DNA from: Zavarzinella sp.
GTDB taxonomy: Bacteria > Planctomycetota > Planctomycetia > Gemmatales > Gemmataceae
Length of the DNA stretch: 64,000 bases
Reading direction: 5' to 3'
Assembly: GCA_041399155.1 (NCBI GenBank)
Contig: JAWKTI010000002.1
Coordinates: 62,001 to 126,000 of the forward strand
Each line of letters starts with the position of its first letter. Position 1 is the stretch's first letter. The notes under the pieces were generated by a model that saw nothing but the letters and a program-made list of their open reading frames with translations, ran no database searches and was not told the DNA's origin. Shown one piece after another: positions 9,079 through 18,535 of the stretch. Made by a program: the position numbers and the translations under genes.

Positions 9079-10281
9079 TCAATCGGCCTTCGGTACCCAC
9101 TCTGCCGAAATCTGGTGGGTGCGTTTGTGCTTCAGGATTACTTTGGTGCGGCCGTCGGGCATTTTTTCCTGCTTAATCAAAAAATGATCCTCATCAAAGT
9201 CCTTGTGGGCGGAAATGGCAGGCACGCCCGTTTTGCCTCGCCAATGTTCCAGATCAATTTTCTCCCACTTTCGGCTCTGGGTAGAGTAATAGGCACTGTC
9301 CAGAATCGCATTCACCACATAGCCATCGTAAAAAGTTTCCATCGGCTCGTTGCCACGTTCCAGACAGTCAAACATATCGGTAAACATGTCTGCATACCCC
9401 AGTGCGGTTGCCTCATCTGCCACGGGGAACAGCCAGCCGCCGTTGCCTTCTGCCTTTTCTGCCACGTAGTCCTGGGTGCCTACCGCGGTAAACATTTCTG
9501 TCCCTGTACGTAACCAATGATTCAGCCAGATGGTGCCATCCGTTCCGACAATCTCATCACGTAGATCCATGCCACCGCGGAAAGACCAACTGACTTCAAA
9601 TTGGCCGATTGCACCATTTTCGTAACGCACCAAGCCAATGGCATGGTCTTCGGCTTCAATGGGGTGCACCTGGGTATCCGCCCAGCAGCTCACTTCAACA
9701 GGCCGGATTTCTTTCCCGATGAAGTTCCGGGCGATTTCGATGCAGTGGCAGCCCATATCAATCATCGCTCCCCCACCTGCTAATTGACGATCCCAGAACC
9801 AGTCACTGTGGGGGCCGGGGTGGGTTTCGCGGGAACGCACCCACATAATGGTGCCCAGGCTGCCCCGCTGGACGGCATGCAGAGCATTTAAGGTTTTGGG
9901 TGTATAGACCAGATCTTCCAGGTATCCGTGAAAAACACCCGCTTTTTCCACCGCTTCCAACATTCTGCGTGCCTCTGCGGCGGTGCGGCCCAGTGGCTTG
10001 GTGCAGAGAATTGCTTTTCCAGCGTTTGCAGCAAGCAGCACCGCTTCTTCATGCAGGTGGTTGGGTAATGCAACGATCACCACTTTGGTATCCGGATGCT
10101 CAATGGCGGCCTTCATGTCGGTAACCACCGTAGGAATGCCCCACCTGGTGGCAAAAACGGCACCTTTTTCAGCAGAACGCGAATAAACCACGTCTACCCG
10201 GTCTCGACTGCGTTTCCCATGCAGTGCCTGGGTATAAAAGCCAGCGATAAAGCCGGTTCCCAGCATCGCGATACCATTCAT
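9079..10281 (-). CDS. Gfo/Idh/MocA family NAD(P)-dependent oxidoreductase
   Basis: The N-terminus MNGIAMLGTGFIAGFY holds the Rossmann glycine motif, followed by VVIVALPNHLHEEAV and the family loop TKPLGRTAAEARRM (about residue 96), where the usual EKP is TKP. The C-terminal substrate domain has GGGAMIDMGCHCIEIARNFIG with the catalytic Asp/His arrangement. Family members oxidise or epimerise sugars, inositols and amino sugars. The 400-residue length is normal and there is no Tat signal, unlike many planctomycete paralogues, so it should be cytoplasmic. Substrate cannot be read from the sequence. It lies downstream of folC on the same strand. Confidence 0.88.
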   Translation of the reverse strand: MNGIAMLGTGFIAGFYTQALHGKRSRDRVDVVYSRSAEKGAVFATRWGIPTVVTDMKAAIEHPDTKVVIVALPNHLHEEAVLLAANAGKAILCTKPLGRTAAEARRMLEAVEKAGVFHGYLEDLVYTPKTLNALHAVQRGSLGTIMWVRSRETHPGPHSDWFWDRQLAGGGAMIDMGCHCIEIARNFIGKEIRPVEVSCWADTQVHPIEAEDHAIGLVRYENGAIGQFEVSWSFRGGMDLRDEIVGTDGTIWLNHWLRTGTEMFTAVGTQDYVAEKAEGNGGWLFPVADEATALGYADMFTDMFDCLERGNEPMETFYDGYVVNAILDSAYYSTQSRKWEKIDLEHWRGKTGVPAISAHKDFDEDHFLIKQEKMPDGRTKVILKHKRTHQISAEWVPKAD

Positions 10282-10390
10282 GATTGGTCCTTGTTTACAA
10301 GTGAAATGTTATGGTAGGATTCCTGTTCCTCGCAGTTTTGCAAAAATGGGGCCGGATTACAGGGCGGCTAGCGGTTTCCGCTGAATTATT

Positions 10391-11767
10391 TTAGTGGTCC
10401 CTGGCACCTGCCCCTTTCAGGACGATACTTCGAAGTTCTCCAGCGAGAAAGACAGAACCGGTAATACAAATGAAATCTTTCTCATTCGCCAGGTGCCGTG
10501 CAGCCTGCCAGGCGATGAGAGGATTATCATGAATTTCCACGTTCGTGGCACCCGCCAGGGTAAAGATCGCTGCCAGATCGCGGGGACTGGCACTGCGGGG
10601 ATTGCTTTGGTACGCACAAAGGTGAATCGTGTCGAAAAATGTCACCAACACCTGTGCCATTCCAGCCAAATCTTTATCAGTTGACGCAGCAAAAATGAGG
10701 ATTCGATGAGAGCCTTCGCTACTACGTAGGTACTTTGTGGTCAGCGTTTCAATCAAATAACGCACCGATGCCACATTGTGGGCAGAATCCACAATCACAA
10801 CCGGTTGATCGTTCAACTGTTCGATACGGGCAGGCCAGTGGGTGTTTGCCAATCCCTGACGAAGTGCCTGATCTGAAATTGTCAGCCCACGTGCACGCAG
10901 GCATTCAATAGTGCGAATCACCCCTGCCGCATTCATCACTTGGTGCGTGCCGGAAAGTGATAAATGAATATTTGTTAATGAATAACCGGCTGACGAATAA
11001 TCGAAGGTTGTTTCAATTTTTTGTACGTGCCCTTCCGGCAGAGGGATTTCGCACCGATTGACGAAGACCAGAAAATCCCGCCCCAGCATCGACAACGGAG
11101 CCTTTTCCGCAAGTGCAATTGATTCAATGACTTGCGACGATTCTGGATCGTTCGCCAGTGCCACAACGGGAACTCGTGGTCGGATAATGCCCGCTTTCTG
11201 ATACGCGATTTCTGCGAGCGTGTTGCCCAGGATATTGGTATGGTCGTAACTGATACTGGTGATGACAGAAACGATCGATCTACAGACGTTTGTGGAATCA
11301 AATCGCCCACCAAGGCCCACTTCCAAGACCACCAGGTCAACCTGGCGGTAGAGAAAATGCAGCATCCCCAGTGCGGTAATCACTTCAAAAAAGGTGGGTG
11401 AAAATTCGCTGCCGAAGGTATCCATCTGAAGCACGGCATCGCGCAGGGTGACCATTCGCGTGCGGAGTTCATCCTGCGAAATTAGTTCGCCATCCACCTG
11501 TATCCGTTCGCGAATATCTTCCAGGTGGGGCGAAGTGAACAGCCCCACGCGATAGCCCGCGTGCTGCAGCACCGATGCCAGCATTGCCGCCGAAGAACCT
11601 TTCCCTTTGGTGCCAGCAATATGAATGCACCGCAGCCGCAGGTGGGGGTTGCCTAGCAAGTGCAGCAACAGTCGCATCCGATCCAGTTTCAGATCGCCCA
11701 GGTGGGGCTGTCGGCGTTCGTAATCGATCCGATGATACCAAAACTGAATCGCTTCTTCGTATGTCAT
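10391..11767 (-). CDS. folC: folylpolyglutamate synthase / dihydrofolate synthase
   Basis: FolC ligates glutamate to dihydropteroate and adds further glutamates to folates, with ATP. The P-loop GTKGKGSSAAM lies near residues 52-62, followed by GLFTSPHLEDIRERI, VLEVGLGGRFDSTN, YDHTNILGNTLAEIAYQKAGI and the C-terminal Mur-ligase-type VDSAHNVASV. The 458-residue length is normal for the fused-activity enzyme. It is on the same strand as, and 75 bases downstream of, the LolD-like ATPase gene. No other folate genes are in view. Confidence 0.94.
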   Translation of the reverse strand: MTYEEAIQFWYHRIDYERRQPHLGDLKLDRMRLLLHLLGNPHLRLRCIHIAGTKGKGSSAAMLASVLQHAGYRVGLFTSPHLEDIRERIQVDGELISQDELRTRMVTLRDAVLQMDTFGSEFSPTFFEVITALGMLHFLYRQVDLVVLEVGLGGRFDSTNVCRSIVSVITSISYDHTNILGNTLAEIAYQKAGIIRPRVPVVALANDPESSQVIESIALAEKAPLSMLGRDFLVFVNRCEIPLPEGHVQKIETTFDYSSAGYSLTNIHLSLSGTHQVMNAAGVIRTIECLRARGLTISDQALRQGLANTHWPARIEQLNDQPVVIVDSAHNVASVRYLIETLTTKYLRSSEGSHRILIFAASTDKDLAGMAQVLVTFFDTIHLCAYQSNPRSASPRDLAAIFTLAGATNVEIHDNPLIAWQAARHLANEKDFICITGSVFLAGELRSIVLKGAGARDH

Positions 11768-11842
11768 CAGGTGGGGCCGCCAAAATTACATTTTTTCACG
11801 CAACCATTGTCCGAAATCATGATGAGAGAGGCAATTAAGCAA

Positions 11843-12523
11843 TTAATTCAACAAAGAAACCAGTTTTTTGTCTCGCATTTCCACCTGACGGCGAAAAGTT
11901 CTGGCGAACTCCCCACTGTGGGTAACACAGATGAAAATCGATTGTTCCTGTTCGTGCAGTTGAAAGAGCAGATCAGTGATCGCACCTGCGGAAGCCTGGT
12001 CGAGGTTACCGGTGGGTTCATCGGCCAGCAGCATGGACGGTCGATGGATCAATGCCCGGGCAATTGCCACCCGCTGGCGTTCCCCACCCGATATTTTTGC
12101 TGGTGAATGGGTCATCCGGTGGGCCAGACCGACTCGTTCCAGCAGGTTCGTGGCCCGCTCCTGAAAATCTTTCCGGTTCCCATCCCGCGCAACCAGCGTG
12201 GGCACCAGAACATTTTCCAGCACGTTGCATTGCGGCAACAACAAGTGATCCTGAAACACAAAACCAATGTTTTTATTGCGGAACTGGGCCAGTTTCGGTT
12301 CGTCCAGTTGAAAAGGGTTCGTGCCATCGAACAGCACTTCCCCACCATCAGGCTGATCTAACGTGCCAAAAATATGCAACAATGTGCTTTTCCCGCAGCC
12401 AGAGGGGCCCACAATCGACAGCGATTCACCAGAAGTCATCTGCAAATCGACATCCGCCAGAATTTCCAGTCGGCTTTCCCCACTTGGGAACGATTTGGTT
12501 AACCCTTTTACTTCGAATTGCAT
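11843..12523 (-). CDS. ABC transporter ATP-binding protein, LolD/MacB type
   Basis: A 226-residue ATPase with Walker A GPSGCGKST, Q-loop FVFQDHLLLPQ, signature ISGGERQRVAIARAL, Walker B MLLADEPTGNLD and H-loop VTHSGE. The sequence around NVLENVLVPTLV and EPTGNLD places it with LolD/FtsE/MacB ATPases that drive lipoprotein release or mechanotransmission. The start at 12523 follows GGGGAG at good spacing; the open frame extends upstream without homology. No LolC/E-type permease lies next to it, so its membrane partner is encoded elsewhere. Confidence 0.9.
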   Translation of the reverse strand: MQFEVKGLTKSFPSGESRLEILADVDLQMTSGESLSIVGPSGCGKSTLLHIFGTLDQPDGGEVLFDGTNPFQLDEPKLAQFRNKNIGFVFQDHLLLPQCNVLENVLVPTLVARDGNRKDFQERATNLLERVGLAHRMTHSPAKISGGERQRVAIARALIHRPSMLLADEPTGNLDQASAGAITDLLFQLHEQEQSIFICVTHSGEFARTFRRQVEMRDKKLVSLLN

Positions 12524-12659
12524 CGCACTCCCCACCAACAAGACGACATGGGGATAGTTTAGGAGTAAATCGAAAAATGCCTGCCCGGAACTATGGCGTT
12601 GAGGGGCGAGGGCATTCAATTGGGAAAAATGTAGGCGATGAAAACGGGCAGCAGGGACT

Positions 12660-13592
12660 TTATTCGTTTTGGAAGACTTCGCCACCAGAACGGGAACCAA
12701 GTCCGTTCCATACCTGCAAGGTGATCGCATTGCGGAAAAAGCGAACTGAACCATCTGCCAATGCCCCGTTCACCCCACCTGTGTGGCGGCTGCGGGCAGA
12801 GACATAGTTATTGCCAATTGTCTGTGCCGCACATGGGGCACCTGGGATAGCAATACAATAGGTTTGTACATTGTCGCCCACCGTGGTATTCGGGCCGTAA
12901 AGTGTCGATAAGGTGGTACCAGCATGCACGGCATTCCAGATCCGCCCACGCACATCGTGAGCCGTTGTATCTTTGGATTGCAGGATTTCGCTGAACATCA
13001 GCGTATTGGAGGTGCCATCCGTAATACCAGCCATCGAAGTACGACTCCGGCCATAGAAAATACCATTCAGGTTCAATCCGTGGGGATCACCAGCGGGGGT
13101 AGCAAAGCCATTCCCGTGGACAGCCAGATAGCTGGTATGCAACCCTTGCATGTTTCCTGGAACGGTGGCTAACTTTGGTGCATTCCCGTCGGAAGGACAT
13201 TGCAGTGTGGGAATGTTAGCCGTAGCAAATGTCTGCAGATAAGTGTAAGCCGTGGGTGATACCAGGTGGGCTTCAAACTGAGCACTCATTGCGTTCTGTT
13301 CCATGTAGGAAAGCAACGGCCCCACCCAGCTACTGCGGATGTTGTTCACCGCACCTGTGGGAATCGGCCAATACCCCTGGGGAACGCCGGAAGGAAATAC
13401 ACCGTGCACCCCTTCGTAATTGTGTGCAGCAAGACCTAACTGTTTCAGGTTGTTGGTGCACTTGGAACGATTTGCTGCTTCGCGCACTTTTTGTACCGCA
13501 GGCAGCAGCAGACCGATCAAAATGGCAATAATTGCAATTACAACAAGTAACTCGATCAGTGTGAAACCTGACCTCAAACTTCGAACCTTCAT
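12660..13592 (-). CDS. DUF1559 prepilin-like protein
   Basis: The start MKVRSLRSGFTLIELLVVIAI is a type IV prepilin/pseudopilin leader, with cleavage expected after the Gly before FTLIE, followed by one hydrophobic helix. Next come LPAVQKVREAANRSKC and NNLKQLGLAAHNYEGVHGVFPSG, hallmarks of the DUF1559 family expanded in planctomycetes, and the C-terminal ADGSVRFF motif. The 310-residue length is typical. AGGGG precedes the chosen start; the 67 codons upstream lack homology. Probably an exported, surface-associated pseudopilin; individual roles in this family are unknown. Confidence 0.93.
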   Translation of the reverse strand: MKVRSLRSGFTLIELLVVIAIIAILIGLLLPAVQKVREAANRSKCTNNLKQLGLAAHNYEGVHGVFPSGVPQGYWPIPTGAVNNIRSSWVGPLLSYMEQNAMSAQFEAHLVSPTAYTYLQTFATANIPTLQCPSDGNAPKLATVPGNMQGLHTSYLAVHGNGFATPAGDPHGLNLNGIFYGRSRTSMAGITDGTSNTLMFSEILQSKDTTAHDVRGRIWNAVHAGTTLSTLYGPNTTVGDNVQTYCIAIPGAPCAAQTIGNNYVSARSRHTGGVNGALADGSVRFFRNAITLQVWNGLGSRSGGEVFQNE

Positions 13593-13871
13593 CAAACAAT
13601 CCCCTAATATGAAATGGGATAAGGGAAAAAAGACTCCTATTACACTTCTAATGAGTAACTGCAAATGACGCAAGCAATCTTCTTGGAAAAATCGCGAAAA
13701 TTTAGCAAATTGCCAGCAAAATAATGAGAAAACAATGAATATGAAATTTTGTTCATAGTAATAATTTTGGTAACCACTGAAATCCGGTTTCAATTGTGCA
13801 GGCCAACACTCTGCTTATCGTTTGATTGTTGCTTCTGAGAACTTTGGCTGTCGCGGTGTCCTTCTGCGGTC

Positions 13872-13877
13872 TATAAT
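13872..13877 (+). promoter_or_regulatory. possible -10 element giving a leaderless ribBA transcript
   Basis: A perfect TATAAT lies only six bases before the ribBA ATG, which would place the transcript start at or next to the A of ATG. There is no Shine-Dalgarno sequence between them. The best -35 candidate (TTGGCT, 13844-13849) is 22 bases away, longer than ideal, so the promoter call is tentative. Confidence 0.35.
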
Positions 13878-13883
13878 AAGTGC

Positions 13884-15137
13884 ATGGATACTACAGAATT
13901 AGATTCAAACCCGTTCTGCACCATCGACGAAGCCCTGGCTGAGCTGCGTGCTGGCCGCATGATCGTATTGGTGGATGATGAGCACCGCGAAAACGAAGGA
14001 GATCTGGTTGTCGCTGCGGAAAAAGTGACACCAGAAATCATCAACTTCATGATTCGCAATGCCTGTGGACGGCTTTGTCTGGCGATGTCGGAAGAAATGT
14101 GCCAACGCGTGGGCCTGCAACTGCTGCCTGGGGTGAATCTGGATCCTTCTGCCACGCCATTTACCCACAATTTTGATGCTCGCTACGGCATTACTACAGG
14201 TATTTCAGCATTCGACCGGGCAAAAAGCATCCTGACTGCCATCGATGATAACGCCAATCCCACCGATCTGGTGTTTGATAAAGGCCATGTGGATGGTTTA
14301 CAATCACGCGACGGTGGGGTGCTGGTGCGTGCAGGCCACACCGAAGGCAGCGTCGATCTGGCAAAACTGGCTGGCTTCAAACCAGCCGGGGTGATCTGCG
14401 AAATTGTTCGGGAAGACGGGCACATGGCCCGACTGGGCGATTTGCGCGAATTCTGCCAGAAGCACGACCTGAAAATGTGCACCATCGCTGAATTGATTAA
14501 GTACCGCCGATCGCGCGAAAAACTGGTGAAGCGGGAAATCAGCTTGAAACTGCCCACCCACCTGGGGACATTTGATCTGTTTGCCTACTCTTCGATCGTC
14601 GACAGTGACCTGCACGTCGCCCTGACTGTGGGTGATATCGGCGTCGAAGTCGATGGAATCACACCGAAATGTGCGGAACCGGTACTGGTGCGTGTCCATA
14701 GCGAATGCTTTACTGGTGATGTGCTGGAAAGTGCCTTGTGCGACTGTGGTTCTCAGTTGCATATGGCTCTACGGCAAATCCTGGAAGCAGGCCGGGGGGT
14801 GTTGCTCTATATGCGGCAGGAAGGCCGTGGGATTGGCCTGTTGAACAAGCTGAAAGCGTATAAATTGCAGCAAGAAGAAGGTCTGGATACGGTAGAAGCA
14901 AACCATCGCCTCGGTTTTGCAGCTGATTTGCGACATTACGGTATCGGTGCCCAGATTTTACGCGACCTCGGCGTGCGTGAAATCCGCCTGTTAACAAATA
15001 ACCCCAAAAAAGTGGTTGGCCTGGAAAGCTATGGCTTGCGAATTATTGATCGGGTGCCGATTACTTCTGTAGCCAATCCCCACAATGAACGCTACCTGCA
15101 AACCAAGCGGGACAAGCTGGGACACATGTTTGAATAA
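13884..15137 (+). CDS. ribBA: bifunctional 3,4-dihydroxy-2-butanone 4-phosphate synthase / GTP cyclohydrolase II
   Basis: This fusion catalyses both entry reactions of riboflavin synthesis. The RibB half shows DDEHRENEGD at residues 31-40 and HTEGSVDLA at 152-160. The RibA half shows the zinc ligands in SECFTGDVLESALCDCGS (Cys275, Cys286, Cys288) and RQEGRGIG at 311-318 for GTP binding and hydrolysis. The 417-residue length is normal. No FMN-riboswitch-like sequence is seen in the short upstream region. The next gene starts 17 bases after the stop on the same strand. Confidence 0.97.
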   Translation: MDTTELDSNPFCTIDEALAELRAGRMIVLVDDEHRENEGDLVVAAEKVTPEIINFMIRNACGRLCLAMSEEMCQRVGLQLLPGVNLDPSATPFTHNFDARYGITTGISAFDRAKSILTAIDDNANPTDLVFDKGHVDGLQSRDGGVLVRAGHTEGSVDLAKLAGFKPAGVICEIVREDGHMARLGDLREFCQKHDLKMCTIAELIKYRRSREKLVKREISLKLPTHLGTFDLFAYSSIVDSDLHVALTVGDIGVEVDGITPKCAEPVLVRVHSECFTGDVLESALCDCGSQLHMALRQILEAGRGVLLYMRQEGRGIGLLNKLKAYKLQQEEGLDTVEANHRLGFAADLRHYGIGAQILRDLGVREIRLLTNNPKKVVGLESYGLRIIDRVPITSVANPHNERYLQTKRDKLGHMFE

Positions 15138-15154
15138 TCCGGGCGTTCGCTATT

Positions 15155-16432
15155 GTGAAAATTGCGTACCTTATTCATCGTTTCCCACCCGCAATTGGTG
15201 GTGCGGAACGCTGGCTGGAATTACTGGCCCAGTATGGTGTGCAAGCAGGTGATGAAATTGATGTCTGGACCACCACCGCCAACAAATTAGAATCTTTTCA
15301 GAAACAGCACTCAAATGAACTTTCCAGTGGCACCATGGTTCAGGATGGTGTCACCGTCAGGCGTTTTCCCCTGATCCGGTTTCCTGGCCGGAAATATCTG
15401 CTGAAAGCAGCATCGCTGGCTCTGAAAACTACTCGTTGGGGTAGTGTGCTGGCACCTTATAACCCAATCTGCCCAGAAATGTGGCGGCAGGCAGGCTCCC
15501 ACTCCAATCGTTCAAATTATGATCTGGTGCACGCATTTGCTTTTCCGTTTGGTTTCATCATGGCGGCTGCCCACCGTCTGTCGCAACAACAGAAAATCCC
15601 ACTGATCATCTCCCCATATCTACATCTGGGCAACCCACAGCAGCCCCACAATCGCATTCGCCGTGCCTATACCAGCAAATCACTGGCCTGGTGGCTGCGT
15701 CAGGCAGATTGCGTTCTTGTTCAGTCTTCACTGGAGCAGGCTGCGGTGCTGGAAATGGGTGTTGCACCAAAGCGAATCCGTCGCACTGCAGTGGGTGTGC
15801 CACCACTGAAAGAAACAGGAGATGCGGCACGCTTTCGGAAGCAATACGGGATTTCCTCTACCGCAAAACTCGTGGGGCATCTCGCCACGTTAAGTGAAGA
15901 AAAAGGCACCGTTGACCTGCTTGATGCCTTTCGATCTGTGCATATGCAAATACCTGATGCTATTTGTGTGCTGGCGGGACCATCCACCAGCCAGTTTACG
16001 AGTAGATTTCCACCGGATTCCCTCCCGCCTTGGGTGAAAATGGTGGGAGTGCTGTCCGAAGAACAGAAAAACGATTTCTATGAGGCAATTGACCTGTTTT
16101 GCCTGCCATCCCGCAACGATTCCTTTGGAATTGTCTTTCTGGAAGCCTGGCAGCACGCAAAACCAGTGATTGGGTATCGAGCCGGGGGCGTGGCAGACTT
16201 GATTTTGCACGACAGCGATGGATTTCTGGTGGAATGTGGCGATCTGAACCAACTTGCAGAAAAAATCGTGCAACTACTTACCAAAAAAGAACTTGCGGCG
16301 AAATTTGGCAAGTCCGGTCAGGCCCGCGTCGTGCGTGAGTTTACCGCAGACCAACGTCTGACGGAAATCCGCACGATACAGCAGGAAATACTTTGGCACG
16401 AAAAGATTCAATTTGGAAATCAAACGAATTAA
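15155..16432 (+). CDS. glycosyltransferase family 4 (GT-B) protein
   Basis: A GT-B glycosyltransferase. The N-terminal domain begins KIAYLIHRFPPAIGGAERW, the usual glycine-rich opening of the acceptor domain. The C-terminal domain has LVGHLATLSEEKGTVDLLDAF and PSRNDSFGIVFLEAWQHAKPV, the family 4 nucleotide-sugar binding segment with the EX7E-like motif, then AGGVADLI. It starts at GTG 17 bases after ribBA, so it may be cotranscribed although the functions are unrelated. The substrate, probably for cell-surface polysaccharide or glycolipid, cannot be determined. Confidence 0.9.
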   Translation: MKIAYLIHRFPPAIGGAERWLELLAQYGVQAGDEIDVWTTTANKLESFQKQHSNELSSGTMVQDGVTVRRFPLIRFPGRKYLLKAASLALKTTRWGSVLAPYNPICPEMWRQAGSHSNRSNYDLVHAFAFPFGFIMAAAHRLSQQQKIPLIISPYLHLGNPQQPHNRIRRAYTSKSLAWWLRQADCVLVQSSLEQAAVLEMGVAPKRIRRTAVGVPPLKETGDAARFRKQYGISSTAKLVGHLATLSEEKGTVDLLDAFRSVHMQIPDAICVLAGPSTSQFTSRFPPDSLPPWVKMVGVLSEEQKNDFYEAIDLFCLPSRNDSFGIVFLEAWQHAKPVIGYRAGGVADLILHDSDGFLVECGDLNQLAEKIVQLLTKKELAAKFGKSGQARVVREFTADQRLTEIRTIQQEILWHEKIQFGNQTN

Positions 16433-16469
16433 CAATAAGGCAGGCGTCTGAATATTGAAACCCACCCTA

Positions 16470-18278
16470 TTACTTCGGGGCAGTTGAGTCCCCACCTGCA
16501 GGTGGGGTAGGATCTGTTGGTTTTGGTTCTGGAGTTGGTTCTACAGGTGCCGGTGCTGGTGGAGCAATTTCATCAGCGGGTGCTGCGGGCGTTTCTGGCA
16601 CCGAAGCAGGTGTGCTGGAAACATCCGGTACAGTTGAAGGCGCCGGAGCCGAACTTGCCACCACAAATTGTTCCACAGGTGCCGGTGCTGGCGCTGGGGC
16701 AGGAGTCGGTGGGTTCGGAAGCGGTGCCGGTGCTGCCGGTGGAGGATCCAGTGGCTCATCGTCGATGTAGACTTCGTCCATATCGGTCTCATCCACCCGT
16801 TTCCGCATCAGCAGGTAGACCTGGGTGGCTGCTGTCCAGAAATAACTGTAGCTGAAACCGATTGTCAGCATGAATACGAGGGTAATCCAGAAGCCCACCA
16901 TGCCGGCACCCATATGGTTGTACCAGGCAAAGTCTTTCATGTAGGCTTTCGCCGCTTCGGGATTGATGTATTCGCCGTCATCGTTGATGGCTGCGGGACT
17001 GCCTTCGGTGAGCAGTTGTTTCCAGCCCAGCGATTCCGGTGTGTAGACGCACAGATATTCTGGCGAACGGTCAGCGCCCCAGGCAGGGAACTTGGAAACG
17101 CCCCACTTGGCAAAGAAGGCGGTCAGCGAACCAACAAGTACCACGAAAAATACCAGAACTGCACCGTACACCAATGCACAGAGGCAATACCAAGCATAGT
17201 GCCATGGTGATTCATAAACGTAGTTGTATGATCGGCTGAAGGCGTCAAATGTATCGCTGCCTTCGGTAGACAAGGTGGGATACATCAACGGATAGCCCAC
17301 GAGACCCAAAAAGAGCAACGTAATTGCCAGGCCACCTGCCAGTGGCAGGAACCAGAGCAGACCGTCAATCAAATCACCCAGCAGTGGAATCCAGTGCAGG
17401 ACACCAAACAGGATGCAGCAGATCAGCACAAACAGAATCAGACCAAATGGCAGTGCGGGTGAAAGCAGATAGGAGATGTACCGTTTCCGGACATAACGAA
17501 CTGCTTCTTTGATGCCCCCCACATCTTTGTGGGACAATTGCAGCACAGCCATACGAGTGATGATGCCGCCAAAGAAGGCCCACACTACTAACAGCCAGGT
17601 TACCAGACCTGCCAGATAGATGTAGACCCAGAACGAGGCACGCGAATCGAAACAATACACTACTGGGGTGACCATTTTCACGAGCGGTTCCATCAGGTTG
17701 GGAACCTGACCACCCAAAAACCAGACAAATACCGACTGGCGTTGTTCATAAGTTCCAGTGACAGTTGATTTCATCACATAGAAAGGATTCGGGCCACGAT
17801 CATCGGCCCAGGGCATATAGCGGTATCGCCCACCAAAACCTTTTGCCAGATCGTAATTCATTGATTTCGAATCTGGGTGCTGCGACAGGTACCATTCGAC
17901 GTAGCGTTTTGTGGCATCCTGATTCCCACGATTGGTGGGGCCAGCCATTTCGTACATCATCGCCCAGGTTGCCAGCCGTTCCTGATAATCTTTTTCAATT
18001 TTTACCAGGCGTTCGGCACGCAGCTTTTCTGCATCCTGGCCGTCTGGAACTTCTTTGTAGGAACTGGCTACTTTTTCGCGATCCGGCACCGACCAACTGT
18101 GGTAGAAAATGACAGAAAGCAACCACCAGCCCAGGGCGGTAACCAGAATGCCAATCGCAGCAACGAATAATTTGCCTGGATTCAGTGCAACCAGGAAAGT
18201 GCGAAAGATGGAAGTCCAGCTCGCTTGCGGTTTTTTCCAAGCGGGAAATCGCTGACTCCCTCCTCGATCCTCGGTCAT
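16470..18278 (-). CDS. large polytopic membrane protein with Pro/Ala-rich tail, unknown function (602 aa)
   Basis: After a cytoplasmic N-terminus there is a membrane segment (about residues 36-58), a soluble region of about 160 residues, then several hydrophobic segments (SFWVYIYLAGLVTWLLVVW, ALPFGLILFVLICCIL, GGLAITLLFLGLVGY, YGAVLVFFVVLVG) and a last one near residue 460. The final ~100 residues are rich in Pro, Ala and Thr, as in many planctomycete envelope proteins. I do not recognise a family. AGGGG precedes the start. A near-perfect palindrome lies about 35-50 bases upstream (18312-18330). The 3' end contains an 18-bp perfect palindrome (16490-16507). Confidence 0.75.
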   Translation of the reverse strand: MTEDRGGSQRFPAWKKPQASWTSIFRTFLVALNPGKLFVAAIGILVTALGWWLLSVIFYHSWSVPDREKVASSYKEVPDGQDAEKLRAERLVKIEKDYQERLATWAMMYEMAGPTNRGNQDATKRYVEWYLSQHPDSKSMNYDLAKGFGGRYRYMPWADDRGPNPFYVMKSTVTGTYEQRQSVFVWFLGGQVPNLMEPLVKMVTPVVYCFDSRASFWVYIYLAGLVTWLLVVWAFFGGIITRMAVLQLSHKDVGGIKEAVRYVRKRYISYLLSPALPFGLILFVLICCILFGVLHWIPLLGDLIDGLLWFLPLAGGLAITLLFLGLVGYPLMYPTLSTEGSDTFDAFSRSYNYVYESPWHYAWYCLCALVYGAVLVFFVVLVGSLTAFFAKWGVSKFPAWGADRSPEYLCVYTPESLGWKQLLTEGSPAAINDDGEYINPEAAKAYMKDFAWYNHMGAGMVGFWITLVFMLTIGFSYSYFWTAATQVYLLMRKRVDETDMDEVYIDDEPLDPPPAAPAPLPNPPTPAPAPAPAPVEQFVVASSAPAPSTVPDVSSTPASVPETPAAPADEIAPPAPAPVEPTPEPKPTDPTPPAGGDSTAPK

Positions 18279-18311
18279 TCTCGGCCCCTTATCTGTTGTA
18301 TCGGATGGGTG

Positions 18312-18330
18312 CGCAGGGCATATGCCTGCG
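18312..18330. promoter_or_regulatory. palindrome upstream of the 602-aa membrane protein gene
   Basis: CGCAGG and CCTGCG are perfect inverted arms around GCATATG, making a 19-base near-perfect palindrome 34 bases upstream of the start at 18278. The position fits an operator or promoter-proximal control site. No regulator is known. Confidence 0.35.
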
Positions 18331-18535
18331 ATTACGCGTCACAAAATGCAATTATAGGACACGATCTCTACCCGGCAATCACACGATTTATGCGAATTTT
18401 GTCGAATCTGCGGTATTGAGACTGGTTTCAATTCAAAGTGTACCAGAGAAGTTTTCGTAAATATTACCTTTCGGGTGCAGTGGGAATCTTCCTGCCATAG
18501 AATATCCAAATACAAGCTAATCCTGGTAGATCATC

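Noticed and set aside
13794..13883. FMN riboswitch upstream of ribBA
   Set aside because: The space before the ATG lacks the conserved FMN-aptamer segments and a likely promoter sits only six bases before the start codon.
16490..16507. Perfect CCCCACCTGCAGGTGGGG palindrome as a terminator
   Set aside because: It lies inside the coding sequence before the stop of the 602-aa gene, has no loop, and no T-run follows.
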